Source: Sphingobium sp.
Lineage (GTDB): Bacteria; Pseudomonadota; Alphaproteobacteria; Sphingomonadales; Sphingomonadaceae
DNA length: 36,555 nt
Assembly: GCA_030148625.1 (NCBI GenBank)
Contig: JASBTC010000216.1
Span: forward strand, 1 to 36,555
Direction of reading: 5' to 3'
Shown: piece by piece, positions 1 to 6,819 of the stretch
Position numbering within the stretch: the stretch's first letter is position 1
How the letters are laid out: each line of letters opens with the position of its first letter
The notes under the pieces: model-generated
Seen by the model: only the letters and a program-made list of their open reading frames with translations
Database searches by the model: none
What the model was told of the DNA's origin: nothing
Translations under genes and position numbers: made by a program

Positions 1-551
1 CCGCCGGAAGCCGATTCCACGCCCGCCTGCGCGCGCGCCTCGAATGCGGCGGTGGAGGGCAGGTTGGTCACATATTTGAGCACGCCGCCCAGCGAGTTCG
101 ATCCATAGAGCGTGCCCTGCGGCCCGCGCAGCACCTCGATGCGGGCCACGTCGAACGGATCGAAGTCGGCGGCGGCGCTGCCGGCGTTGATCAGGCTTCC
201 GCTCGATCCGAACGGCATGTCGTCGAGATAGCTGGCGACGGTCGAGCCGACCGATCCGGTATTGGCGCCGCGCAGAACGATCCGGACGACGCCCGCATCC
301 TGCGACTGCACGTTCAGGCCGGGAACCAGCTTGGTATAGTCGGCCAGGCTGAGCGCAGCCTGGCGCTCGAGTTGCTGTTCGCCGACCACCGTCAGCGACA
401 GCGGAACCTCCTGCAGCGTCTGTTCGCGCCGTTGCGCGGTGACGATGATCTCGTTCGTACCCTCTTCTGCGTTCTGCGCGAAGGCCGGGGTCGTCGAAAG
501 GCAGGCGCAGAGAGCCATTCCGGCAAGCAGCCGGTTACGTAGATTTGTCAT
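1..551 (-). CDS. TonB-dependent receptor, N-terminal part (runs off window)
   Basis: Outer-membrane active transporter; only the first 183 or so residues (signal peptide, TonB box, most of the plug) are inside the window. Translation from the ATG at 549-551 gives a signal peptide ending in AFA followed by QNAEEG, then a TonB-box-like IIVTAQRRE. The plug follows, with VPLSLTVV, VPGLNV, LRGANTGSVGS and the typical EVLRGPQGTLYGSNSLGG. It has no STN signalling domain. The plug is strikingly like that of the upstream neighbour at 705-3332: both carry PFGSSGSL, then NAG, and end with GTLYGSN-LGGV. The two genes are therefore tandem paralogues 153 bp apart. Substrate is not shown by sequence; inositol phosphate is inferred from the AppA-like phytase and iol genes upstream. 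Confidence 0.9.
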   Translation of the reverse strand, partial: MTNLRNRLLAGMALCACLSTTPAFAQNAEEGTNEIIVTAQRREQTLQEVPLSLTVVGEQQLERQAALSLADYTKLVPGLNVQSQDAGVVRIVLRGANTGSVGSTVASYLDDMPFGSSGSLINAGSAAADFDPFDVARIEVLRGPQGTLYGSNSLGGVLKYVTNLPSTAAFEARAQAGVESASG

Positions 552-606
552 GATAATCCCCCTATTTAGGTGTGGTTAGGTCGAGATTCGGATGCTTTTG
601 GTCTTG

Positions 607-630
607 GCGCTTCGGTCCAAGTCGAAGCGC
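607..630. other. Perfect 8-bp inverted repeat (hairpin) between tandem TBDR genes
   Basis: GCGCTTCG at 607-614 and CGAAGCGC at 623-630 pair perfectly around an 8-nt loop. The hairpin sits in the 153-bp gap downstream of the STN-type TBDR and upstream of the partial TBDR, both on the minus strand. No T-run follows on either strand, so it may be an RNA-stability or attenuation element rather than a classical intrinsic terminator. Confidence 0.45.
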
Positions 631-704
631 GATAGGCAGTCGATTTCCCGAAACCCGCGTTTCGTTCGGTCGAACTGAACTGAATTGAAGGGCTGTGATC
701 ATTG

Positions 705-3332
705 CTAAAATGACGCGCTGAGCGACGCGCCGATCGTGCGCGGTGCTATGCTGGTGGCGGCGAAGCTGGGGCGACCGGCACCGCCGATCGCGGGCGTATA
801 GGTGATCGGAAAGGCGACCGCCGAAACCATGCCGCCGCTGTCGGTGAGATTGCGGACATAGGTGGTGAGAGAATATCTGCCGAAATTCACGCCGGCGCGC
901 AGGTCTATCGTGGCATAGCCATCGAGCATGGGTTGTGCGCCAAAGGCTGCGCGGTGGGCGGCATTGAACAATGTGGGCTGGTCGCTCGCGAGCTGGACGG
1001 TCCCGCCGACAAAGGCGTCGGCGTCGCCCGACAGCGACCATTGATGATCGGCGGCAACGGCAAGCTTCCATTCCGGCGTGCCGGGCAACCGGTCGCCCGC
1101 GCGCCCGCCCGTCAGATTGGGACCGCCGGCAATCGGCACGGCATCGTCGCGCAGCCGGGCATCGGTATAGGCGGCATTGACGGCGACGGTGAAGCCGTTC
1201 GCGGGGCGCACGGTCGCGGCCAGTTCGAAACCTTTGCTGCGCGCGCGCCCGCCATTGCCGTTGATGCCGGTGCCGCCCGAATCGCCGTTGAAGACCGTCA
1301 GGATCAGGATGTCGCGCCAATCGATGTAAAAGGCGGATGCATCGATCGAGACGCTGCGATCGCGCGTCTCGGCGCGGACGCCCCCTTCATAGCTGATCAC
1401 CGTATCCGCTTTGAATGCGGTGGGAAAACCGGCGGGCAGGCTGGAGGGGATCGCATTGGGGCCGCCGGGGCGATAGCCCTTGGCGACGCGCGCATAGATC
1501 GCGGCGTCCTCGCCCAGCTCGAAGCGTGGCGAGACCGACCAGGTGAAGACGCCCTGTGCGGATTTGCCGAGCCTGTTGGCGCCGATCCCGAACTGCAGCA
1601 CGTTCTGGTCGGATCGCTGGCGATTGTGGCTGTAGCGGCCTCCGGCGGTGATATCGAAACGATCGCCCAGATGGAGCGTGCCCGTCGCGAAGCCGGCCAG
1701 CTCGCGATAGCGGGCATCGATCGTCGCCAGCGCGATTTCGTCGAACTGCTGGCCGCCGATCGTCACCTGGCGCGGGATCAGCCGCAGCGACCCGATCTCG
1801 AACGGCAGGGCGCGCTGGAACAGCAACGTGCTTTCGTCGGAATAATAACCGCCGGCGACCCATTCGAAGACATCGGAATCGGCGGAGGTGAGCCGGATTT
1901 CCTGGGTGAACTTGTCGACATACACATCGTTGCGCAGCACCACGCCCACCGTGTTCGGCGCGTCGGGCGCATAGAGCGTGTTGATCGCGACGCGCGCCGA
2001 CGAATAGGAATAATCCATCAGTTTCGGACGGCGCTGGGTGGCGTAGCTGGTGATGGAGGTCAGCCGGACGGGGCCGGCATTCCAGTCGATCGTGCCGCTA
2101 TAGATGCGATAATCGGTCCGGTTCCATTGCGGATAGAGCTCGAACTGCAATCGCTCTCCGCCCGCCGCGCCCGTCGCCGGATTGAACGGCTTCAGCGTCA
2201 CCGGATCGGCGAAGAACCAATAGGGAGCGCCATTGTCCAGCCGTTGCGCGAGCGCCGATAGTCGGATCGACAGCGACGCCGTCGGCATCAGCAGCAGCGA
2301 GACGCGGCCACCGAAACTGTCGGTGGAATTCACGTCGCTGGCGACGCGCCCGACGCTGTCGATATAGCCGGGCTGCCGGCGGAGGAAACCGCTCGCGCGC
2401 AGCGCGATCCCGTCGCCGATCGGCAGATTGACCATCGCATTGGTCGACCAGCCCATGCTGGCGCTGCCGGACAATGCCTCGATACCGGCCTGCACGCGCG
2501 CTTCGAAGCGCGATACGTCCGGCGCGGCGGTGATGTATTTGATGACGCCGCCAAGCGCGTTCGATCCGTAGAGCGTGCCCTGCGGGCCGCGCAGCACTTC
2601 GACGCGGGCGACGTCGAACGTGTCGAAATCGCCGGCCATATCGCCCGCGTTCGAAAGGCTGCCGCTGGAGCCGAATGGGATATCGTCCATATAGACCGTG
2701 ACGCTCGACCCGACCGAGCCGGCATTGATGCCGCGCAAGATGATGCGTGCCTCGCCTGGGCTGTACTGCGTGACGTTCAGGCCGGGGACGAGCTGCTGGA
2801 AATCGATGACGCTGCGGAACTGTTGCCGTTCCAGTGCCCGGCCCGGAACGACGGCAAGCGATTGTGGGACCTTGAGCAGGGTCTGTTCGCGGCGCTGCGC
2901 CGTCACGATGATGTCGGCGGCACCTTCGCCGTCATGGTCGCCGAAGCGCGCCGCGCCGGGGCCGTTTCCCGGCCCGCTCGCCCGCACCAGAGCCAGGCCG
3001 CCATTATTGCCACGGCTGGCGCGCAGGCCGGTCCCCGACAGCAGCCGCGCCAGCGCATCCTCGGCGGCATAGCGCCCCTTCACCCGCTGCGACCGCTTGT
3101 TCTTCACCAGATCCATGGGTGCGAGCACGAACACGCCGGACTGGCGCGAATAGTCGAGCACCGCCTTTGCCAGCGGCTGCGCTTCGATATCATAGGCGCG
3201 TTGCTGGGCCTCCGCCGGCGCTGCCGTGACGGCGAGCGACAGCGGCGATGCCGACATCATGGCAATGATCGCAAATCGTGTGCAATCGCCCTTCAAGACC
3301 AGCCGTCCCCAACGCCGTTTCATACGGTTCAT
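705..3332 (-). CDS. FecA-type TonB-dependent receptor with STN signalling domain
   Basis: Outer-membrane receptor of about 875 residues. After a signal peptide ending near PAEAQQ comes a secretin/TonB N-terminal (STN) domain, roughly residues 45-120 (AYDIEAQPLAKAVLDYSRQS, then GRYAAEDALARLLSGTGL). Next come the TonB box (DIIVTAQRRE), a plug with EVLRGPQGTLYGSNALGG, and a beta-barrel ending in an aromatic residue (SLSASF). In this family the STN domain contacts a FecR-type anti-sigma factor in the periplasm; the FecR and FecI genes lie directly upstream in the same orientation, so this is a transport-coupled signalling receptor. The start is the ATG at 3330-3332; a second in-frame ATG lies nine bases further in and neither has a strong ribosome site. 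The AppA-like phytase upstream suggests a phytate-derived ligand, which is inference. Confidence 0.92.
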   Translation of the reverse strand: MNRMKRRWGRLVLKGDCTRFAIIAMMSASPLSLAVTAAPAEAQQRAYDIEAQPLAKAVLDYSRQSGVFVLAPMDLVKNKRSQRVKGRYAAEDALARLLSGTGLRASRGNNGGLALVRASGPGNGPGAARFGDHDGEGAADIIVTAQRREQTLLKVPQSLAVVPGRALERQQFRSVIDFQQLVPGLNVTQYSPGEARIILRGINAGSVGSSVTVYMDDIPFGSSGSLSNAGDMAGDFDTFDVARVEVLRGPQGTLYGSNALGGVIKYITAAPDVSRFEARVQAGIEALSGSASMGWSTNAMVNLPIGDGIALRASGFLRRQPGYIDSVGRVASDVNSTDSFGGRVSLLLMPTASLSIRLSALAQRLDNGAPYWFFADPVTLKPFNPATGAAGGERLQFELYPQWNRTDYRIYSGTIDWNAGPVRLTSITSYATQRRPKLMDYSYSSARVAINTLYAPDAPNTVGVVLRNDVYVDKFTQEIRLTSADSDVFEWVAGGYYSDESTLLFQRALPFEIGSLRLIPRQVTIGGQQFDEIALATIDARYRELAGFATGTLHLGDRFDITAGGRYSHNRQRSDQNVLQFGIGANRLGKSAQGVFTWSVSPRFELGEDAAIYARVAKGYRPGGPNAIPSSLPAGFPTAFKADTVISYEGGVRAETRDRSVSIDASAFYIDWRDILILTVFNGDSGGTGINGNGGRARSKGFELAATVRPANGFTVAVNAAYTDARLRDDAVPIAGGPNLTGGRAGDRLPGTPEWKLAVAADHQWSLSGDADAFVGGTVQLASDQPTLFNAAHRAAFGAQPMLDGYATIDLRAGVNFGRYSLTTYVRNLTDSGGMVSAVAFPITYTPAIGGAGRPSFAATSIAPRTIGASLSASF

Positions 3333-3396
3333 GGGTAACAACGCGGCGGAGAGGATGGTTCGAAGGGGCGGGTGAAACTTTTTTGCAATGAAATCC

Positions 3397-4476
3397 TCAA
3401 GGGGCCCGCTCGACGCGAACCGCCCCGCTCTTGTTCTTCGCGATGCGGACCGGTGCCACCAGCGGAAGCGCGCCGAAAAAGGCCTCGGTATCGCCTGGCC
3501 GCAGCTCCATCGCGATGCGCAGTTCGCCGAGCGCCGGATCGGCGAGCGACACGCCGGGCGCATAATAGCGATTGAGATCGGCGACGACATCGCCCAGCCG
3601 CGCGTCGATATAGGTGCGCCGACCGCTGCGCCATTCGCCTGCTGGCACATGTTCGGCCGCGATCGGCGCGGGCGGCGCTGCGCTGAAGAAGGATGCGGGC
3701 GCATCGGGCGTCTCGATGCCCTGGCCCGCCCTCAGCGTCTGGACCGACGCGGTGGCCAGCATGGGCGCGGCTTCGCGCACCTTCACGATGCCTTCGAGCA
3801 CGGACACATGCACGCGGCCACCCGAACGGTTCACGTCGAACTTGGTGCCGACCACCTGGATGCGCGCATCGCCCGCCTCGACATGGAAGGGCCGGGCGCG
3901 ATCATGCGCCACTTCGAAAAAGGCCTCGCCAGCAAGCAGCGTGACGCTGCGTTCGTCCGCGTCGATCCGGGTGGCGATGCGGCTGGCCGGGCCCAGCGTG
4001 ACGCGGCTGCCATCGGCCAGCGTCAGCACCCGCGTCTCGGCGATGGCGGTGCTGACCGGTGGACCGGCGGGCGCGCTCGAGACCATGTCCAGCCCGATCG
4101 CGAGCGCCAGCGACGCGGCAAGCGCCGTGGCACCACCCCAGATCAGCGCCGCTTTCGACACGATGCGCCCGGCCTGGATCCGGGATGGCGCGAGATGCGC
4201 CAGCGGATCATGCCCGCCATTGGCGGTGCCCGGCATCGCCGGTGCGGCCTCATCAGCGGATGCGGGAGCCTTCAACTTCGCGAAGAGCGCACCTTCGCCC
4301 AGTTGCAGCGCGGTGCGAGCGGTCAGGTCGAAGGCGCGCGCGTGGCGCGGATCGGCGGCGAGCCATGCGTCGAGCGCATCGAGATCAGTGTCGCTGATGT
4401 CGTCGCCGAGCGACAGCGCATACCATTCGGCCGCCTGGGTCAGCACCGCATCGTCGAGATCGAGCGCGCTCGCCAT
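3397..4476 (-). CDS. fecR: FecR-family anti-sigma factor
   Basis: Inner-membrane regulator of about 359 residues that relays occupancy of an STN-type TBDR to its cognate ECF sigma factor. The cytoplasmic N-terminus has the DUF4880 signature (AAEWYALSLGDD, then LDALDAWLAADPRHARAFD, residues about 15-50). One hydrophobic segment lies at about 108-128. The FecR periplasmic domain follows (DGSRVTLGPASRI, GEAFFEVAHD, FHVEAGDARIQVVGTKFDV, VHVSVLEGIVKV), with a C-terminal STN-interacting part. Its ATG shares one base with the stop of the sigma-factor gene (TGATG), implying translational coupling. An upstream in-frame start would lengthen it by 15 residues, but the coupled ATG fits the family N-terminus better. 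The TBDR starts 64 bp downstream. Confidence 0.93.
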   Translation of the reverse strand: MASALDLDDAVLTQAAEWYALSLGDDISDTDLDALDAWLAADPRHARAFDLTARTALQLGEGALFAKLKAPASADEAAPAMPGTANGGHDPLAHLAPSRIQAGRIVSKAALIWGGATALAASLALAIGLDMVSSAPAGPPVSTAIAETRVLTLADGSRVTLGPASRIATRIDADERSVTLLAGEAFFEVAHDRARPFHVEAGDARIQVVGTKFDVNRSGGRVHVSVLEGIVKVREAAPMLATASVQTLRAGQGIETPDAPASFFSAAPPAPIAAEHVPAGEWRSGRRTYIDARLGDVVADLNRYYAPGVSLADPALGELRIAMELRPGDTEAFFGALPLVAPVRIAKNKSGAVRVERAP

Positions 4477-5054
4477 CAGAGGGCCTCGCTTTCGCCGGAG
4501 GCGTTGATCGCGAGCGTGCACTGCGCCAGCGCCGACGCCATCAACTGGCGGACGCGCGTCTCCGAAACGCCCAGGCGCCGGGCGATTTCGACATAGCGGA
4601 GGTCGTGCACGATATGCAGCGTCATCACTTCGCGTCTCTTGGGTTCCATCCTGTCCAGCGTCGCGCCGACGATCGCCAGATGCTCCTTCGCGATAAAGAC
4701 GCGCTCGGTATCCAGATTCGCAGGGGTATCGCCCGACTGGAAGAATTCGACATCGTCACGGGCGGCCAGACGCACCTTCGCGCGGCGCCGCTGATCGAGC
4801 ACGAAGTTGCGCGCCGCGATGAACAGATAGGACCGCGGATTGCTCACCGTTTCCGCCGCTTCGAGCTTCGCGAAATTCTCGAAGGCGCTTTGCACCGCTT
4901 CCTCGGGCTCGGGCGGGCCCGATCCGAACTGACGTTCGATAGCGCGGCACAGGTCGCTCCAATGGCTGCGATAGACGCGTTCGATCGCGCCGCGCGAGCG
5001 GTCGCTGCGCGGTGCGGTCTCGAACTTCTGCGACTCCGGTTTCGCCACGGCCAT
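4476..5054 (-). CDS. fecI: FecI-type ECF sigma factor
   Basis: RNA polymerase sigma-70 factor of the extracytoplasmic-function class, about 192 residues. Region 2 is visible in PEEAVQSAFENFAKLEA and in SYLFIAARNFVLDQRRR. Region 4 HTH is RYVEIARRLGVSETRVRQLMASAL. It should direct transcription of the adjoining TBDR when FecR releases it. The ATG at 5052-5054 is directly preceded by GAGAGGG, too close for a normal ribosome site. The in-frame GTG two codons later (5046-5048) is better spaced from the same purine run and may be the true start. The 162 bp between this gene and the phytase stop show no gene and presumably hold its promoter; I see no clear consensus there. Confidence 0.92.
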   Translation of the reverse strand: MAVAKPESQKFETAPRSDRSRGAIERVYRSHWSDLCRAIERQFGSGPPEPEEAVQSAFENFAKLEAAETVSNPRSYLFIAARNFVLDQRRRAKVRLAARDDVEFFQSGDTPANLDTERVFIAKEHLAIVGATLDRMEPKRREVMTLHIVHDLRYVEIARRLGVSETRVRQLMASALAQCTLAINASGESEAL

Positions 5055-5216
5055 CCCTCTCGGCCCACCAAAGCCAATCGGGCACGATATGGCAATAAGC
5101 GGTGGTGTCCGTCCTGCACGAACCGCTCTCAATAATGCGGAGTTCGGTCCTTGAAGGTGGCAACCCAGGTCGTCGGGTTCGGCCACTCGGCCAGGGCAAC
5201 CAGGCGGCGTTGCCTT

Positions 5217-6452
5217 TTATCCTTTCGGCAGGATCGCGCGTTCGCGCACCATGCGCGAGAAGGCGCCGAGGGAGCATGCACGAGGCTGTGTCGAATTGCC
5301 GCAGCCGGGCATTGCGAGATATTGGCGGAAAGCACCCTGCCGATCCGTCAGAACGCGCTGGTAACGCAACTGGTCCATCGTTTGTGCGCGGTAGAAGGCC
5401 CGGACATAGCGGGCGCCCCTGGCATCGCGCAGCAATTCGAAACCCATCGCGCTTCCGGGCGGCACGTCGCCGGCGGGATAGCTCGGCACCGCCCATCGGA
5501 CCCGCATGAAGCCGCCGAGATCGGCGATGTTGGTGTCGTGCCCGGCGAGCAATGTGAGTTTGGCGCCGCGCGGTGAGGAAAGTGCTTCCAATATCTCCAT
5601 CGCGATCGGTGCGGCGGCGACGCGCGCGACATAGTCGGGGCTGTTCGAATATTTGAATTTGAGCGGGTGGAAGCGCAGCAGCCGTTCGATTTCGGCGCGC
5701 GTAATGCGACCCCAGCCGACATCCTTCATCGGCATGCCTTCGAGATATTCGAGCAGGAAGGTCTGGCTGGCAGTCGATCCGACATCGATGGGCCCTTCAA
5801 GTCCCGGGCGATCGTGCGCGGCGGCGACGAGTTCGCTGGGATCCCGAAGCAACGGGCAGGTGGGCAGGGTGCAGTCGAGCACACGGGCCAGCAGTTCCAG
5901 GTCGGATCGATAGGCGCGGCTCTCCGCGGCAATGCTGCCTCCCGGCGCGGTGGCGAGCGCTTCGCGATATGCGCGGGTGCCGTCGAACCAGGACGGCGTG
6001 TCGTCAAGGCCGTGGAATATGGGATCGGGATCGCCATCCCGAGGGTGGGAGACGTCGGCCCGGCAACCCGGCATAAAGCCTTCTCCCCAGCTCTCGGCCG
6101 TCCGGATCGCACGCTGCTTGCCGCTGGCCTTGAGCACCACGGCGCCCGGGGCAGGGCATTCGCGGTCGAACAATCCACGCCGCGCATAATATGCGCGATC
6201 GCCTGCGCCCAGCAGCTTCACGCCCGCGGCGCCACGCGGAGTCAGCAAGCCGAAATCGACGGGCCAACTGGGCCATGTGTTCGCCGAGTAGTTCACCGGA
6301 ACCGGATTGGCTTTTGTTGGCGGACGGATGCCGTGGCGCATCATCATCACGACGCGCTCGAGCTTGAGTGCCGGAGCGGGCGTATGTGGCCTGGCCGCCG
6401 CAGGCGAAGCCAGCATCGTGGCGATGGCGGCGGCGACAGATAGGAACTTCAT
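5217..6452 (-). CDS. appA: AppA-type histidine acid phosphatase (probable periplasmic phytase)
   Basis: Removes phosphate groups from myo-inositol hexakisphosphate, or from related periplasmic phosphomonoesters, through a phosphohistidine intermediate. The 411-residue protein starts with a signal peptide (MKFLSVAAAIATMLASPAAA). It carries the catalytic RHGIRPPTKA at residues 39-48 (RHGxRxP, with the extra TKA seen in E. coli AppA) and the proton-donor motif GHDTN with H305-D306. Other AppA-like segments are WPSWPVDFGLLTPRG, RAIRTAESWGEGFMPGC and DPDPIFHGL. The ATG at 6450-6452 has a strong GGAGG site. A glucose-1-phosphatase (Agp-like) role is the main alternative in this family, but context favours phytate. 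An operator-like 14-mer lies 33 bp upstream of the start. It faces a TBDR divergently and precedes the FecI/FecR/TBDR genes. Confidence 0.92.
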   Translation of the reverse strand: MKFLSVAAAIATMLASPAAARPHTPAPALKLERVVMMMRHGIRPPTKANPVPVNYSANTWPSWPVDFGLLTPRGAAGVKLLGAGDRAYYARRGLFDRECPAPGAVVLKASGKQRAIRTAESWGEGFMPGCRADVSHPRDGDPDPIFHGLDDTPSWFDGTRAYREALATAPGGSIAAESRAYRSDLELLARVLDCTLPTCPLLRDPSELVAAAHDRPGLEGPIDVGSTASQTFLLEYLEGMPMKDVGWGRITRAEIERLLRFHPLKFKYSNSPDYVARVAAAPIAMEILEALSSPRGAKLTLLAGHDTNIADLGGFMRVRWAVPSYPAGDVPPGSAMGFELLRDARGARYVRAFYRAQTMDQLRYQRVLTDRQGAFRQYLAMPGCGNSTQPRACSLGAFSRMVRERAILPKG

Positions 6453-6484
6453 GATATCCTCCGGCGGAGCGCTGATCCGAATTC

Positions 6485-6527
6485 GCAACGTTTATTCCAT
6501 ATTTATATAGAATGGAATATTATTCTG
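6485..6527. promoter_or_regulatory. Candidate IolR/RpiR operators upstream of AppA-type phytase
   Basis: GCAACGTTTATTCC at 6485-6498 matches GGAA-N6-TTCC with one mismatch. A second, weaker copy starts 29 bp further at 6514 (GGAATATTATTCTG; its right half is one base too close). The spacing equals that of the operator pairs seen elsewhere in this window. The first copy lies 33 bp upstream of the phytase ATG. Confidence 0.5.
6494..6518. repeat. Inverted repeat upstream of phytase
   Basis: ATTCCAT (6494-6500) and ATGGAAT (6512-6518) are perfect inverted arms separated by 11 AT-rich bases. The repeat overlaps the candidate operator copies above and may be the actual dimer-binding geometry at this promoter. 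Confidence 0.5.
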
Positions 6528-6708
6528 CCGGCCCGCTATCGGCGGTGCCTGGGTGATGCCCATATGATCCGATCACAGCGATCTCTGCCCGGCATTGCGC
6601 GGAATCCGAATCGGCGGGAAGCGGCGGCCACGCCGCCACGGTCTCGGACTGGATGGCATTCATACCCCGCAGCGCGAGAACAATGGAATGCGCGAGCTTC
6701 GGGTTTCT

Positions 6709-6758
6709 GCAAGATAAATTCTATTTCTGTTGCAATATGGAATTTCTGTTCGTATTGT
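6709..6758 (+). promoter_or_regulatory. TBDR promoter with paired operator-like sites
   Basis: A sigma-70-like promoter TTGCAA (6730-6735), 17-bp spacer, TATTGT (6753-6758) precedes the TBDR, giving an expected 5' leader of about 55 bases. GCAAGATAAATTCT (6709-6722) and GGAATTTCTGTTCG (6739-6752) fit the GGAA-N6-TTCC-type motif and start exactly 30 bp apart. The second fills most of the spacer between the -35 and -10 hexamers, where a bound repressor would block polymerase. Confidence 0.55.
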
Positions 6759-6819
6759 GAGTCCTGCCGAAAAACTGGGTCAGGTCCAACTGCATCCGGT
6801 GCGCTTGGGGAGGAAGAGC

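Larger units (their letters stand above)
6453..6819. promoter_or_regulatory. Divergent intergenic control region, phytase / TBDR
   Basis: This 367-bp gap separates the minus-strand AppA-type phytase from the plus-strand TBDR. Its two ends are AT-rich against the GC-rich background. They contain two sets of operator-like 14-mers, an inverted repeat near the phytase, and a recognisable promoter for the TBDR. The middle (about 6530-6700) is ordinary GC-rich sequence in which I see no supported gene. Long reading frames across it are shadows or lack a family match. Confidence 0.7.

Noticed and set aside
933..2261. 442-codon plus-strand frame opposite the STN-type TBDR
   Set aside because: Shadow frame; the minus-strand receptor barrel is continuous through it.
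5195..5214. GGCAAC/GTTGCC hairpin followed by TTTTAT on the plus strand
   Set aside because: It points the wrong way for the phytase, sigma-factor and TBDR genes, and no plus-strand gene ends there; treated as chance.
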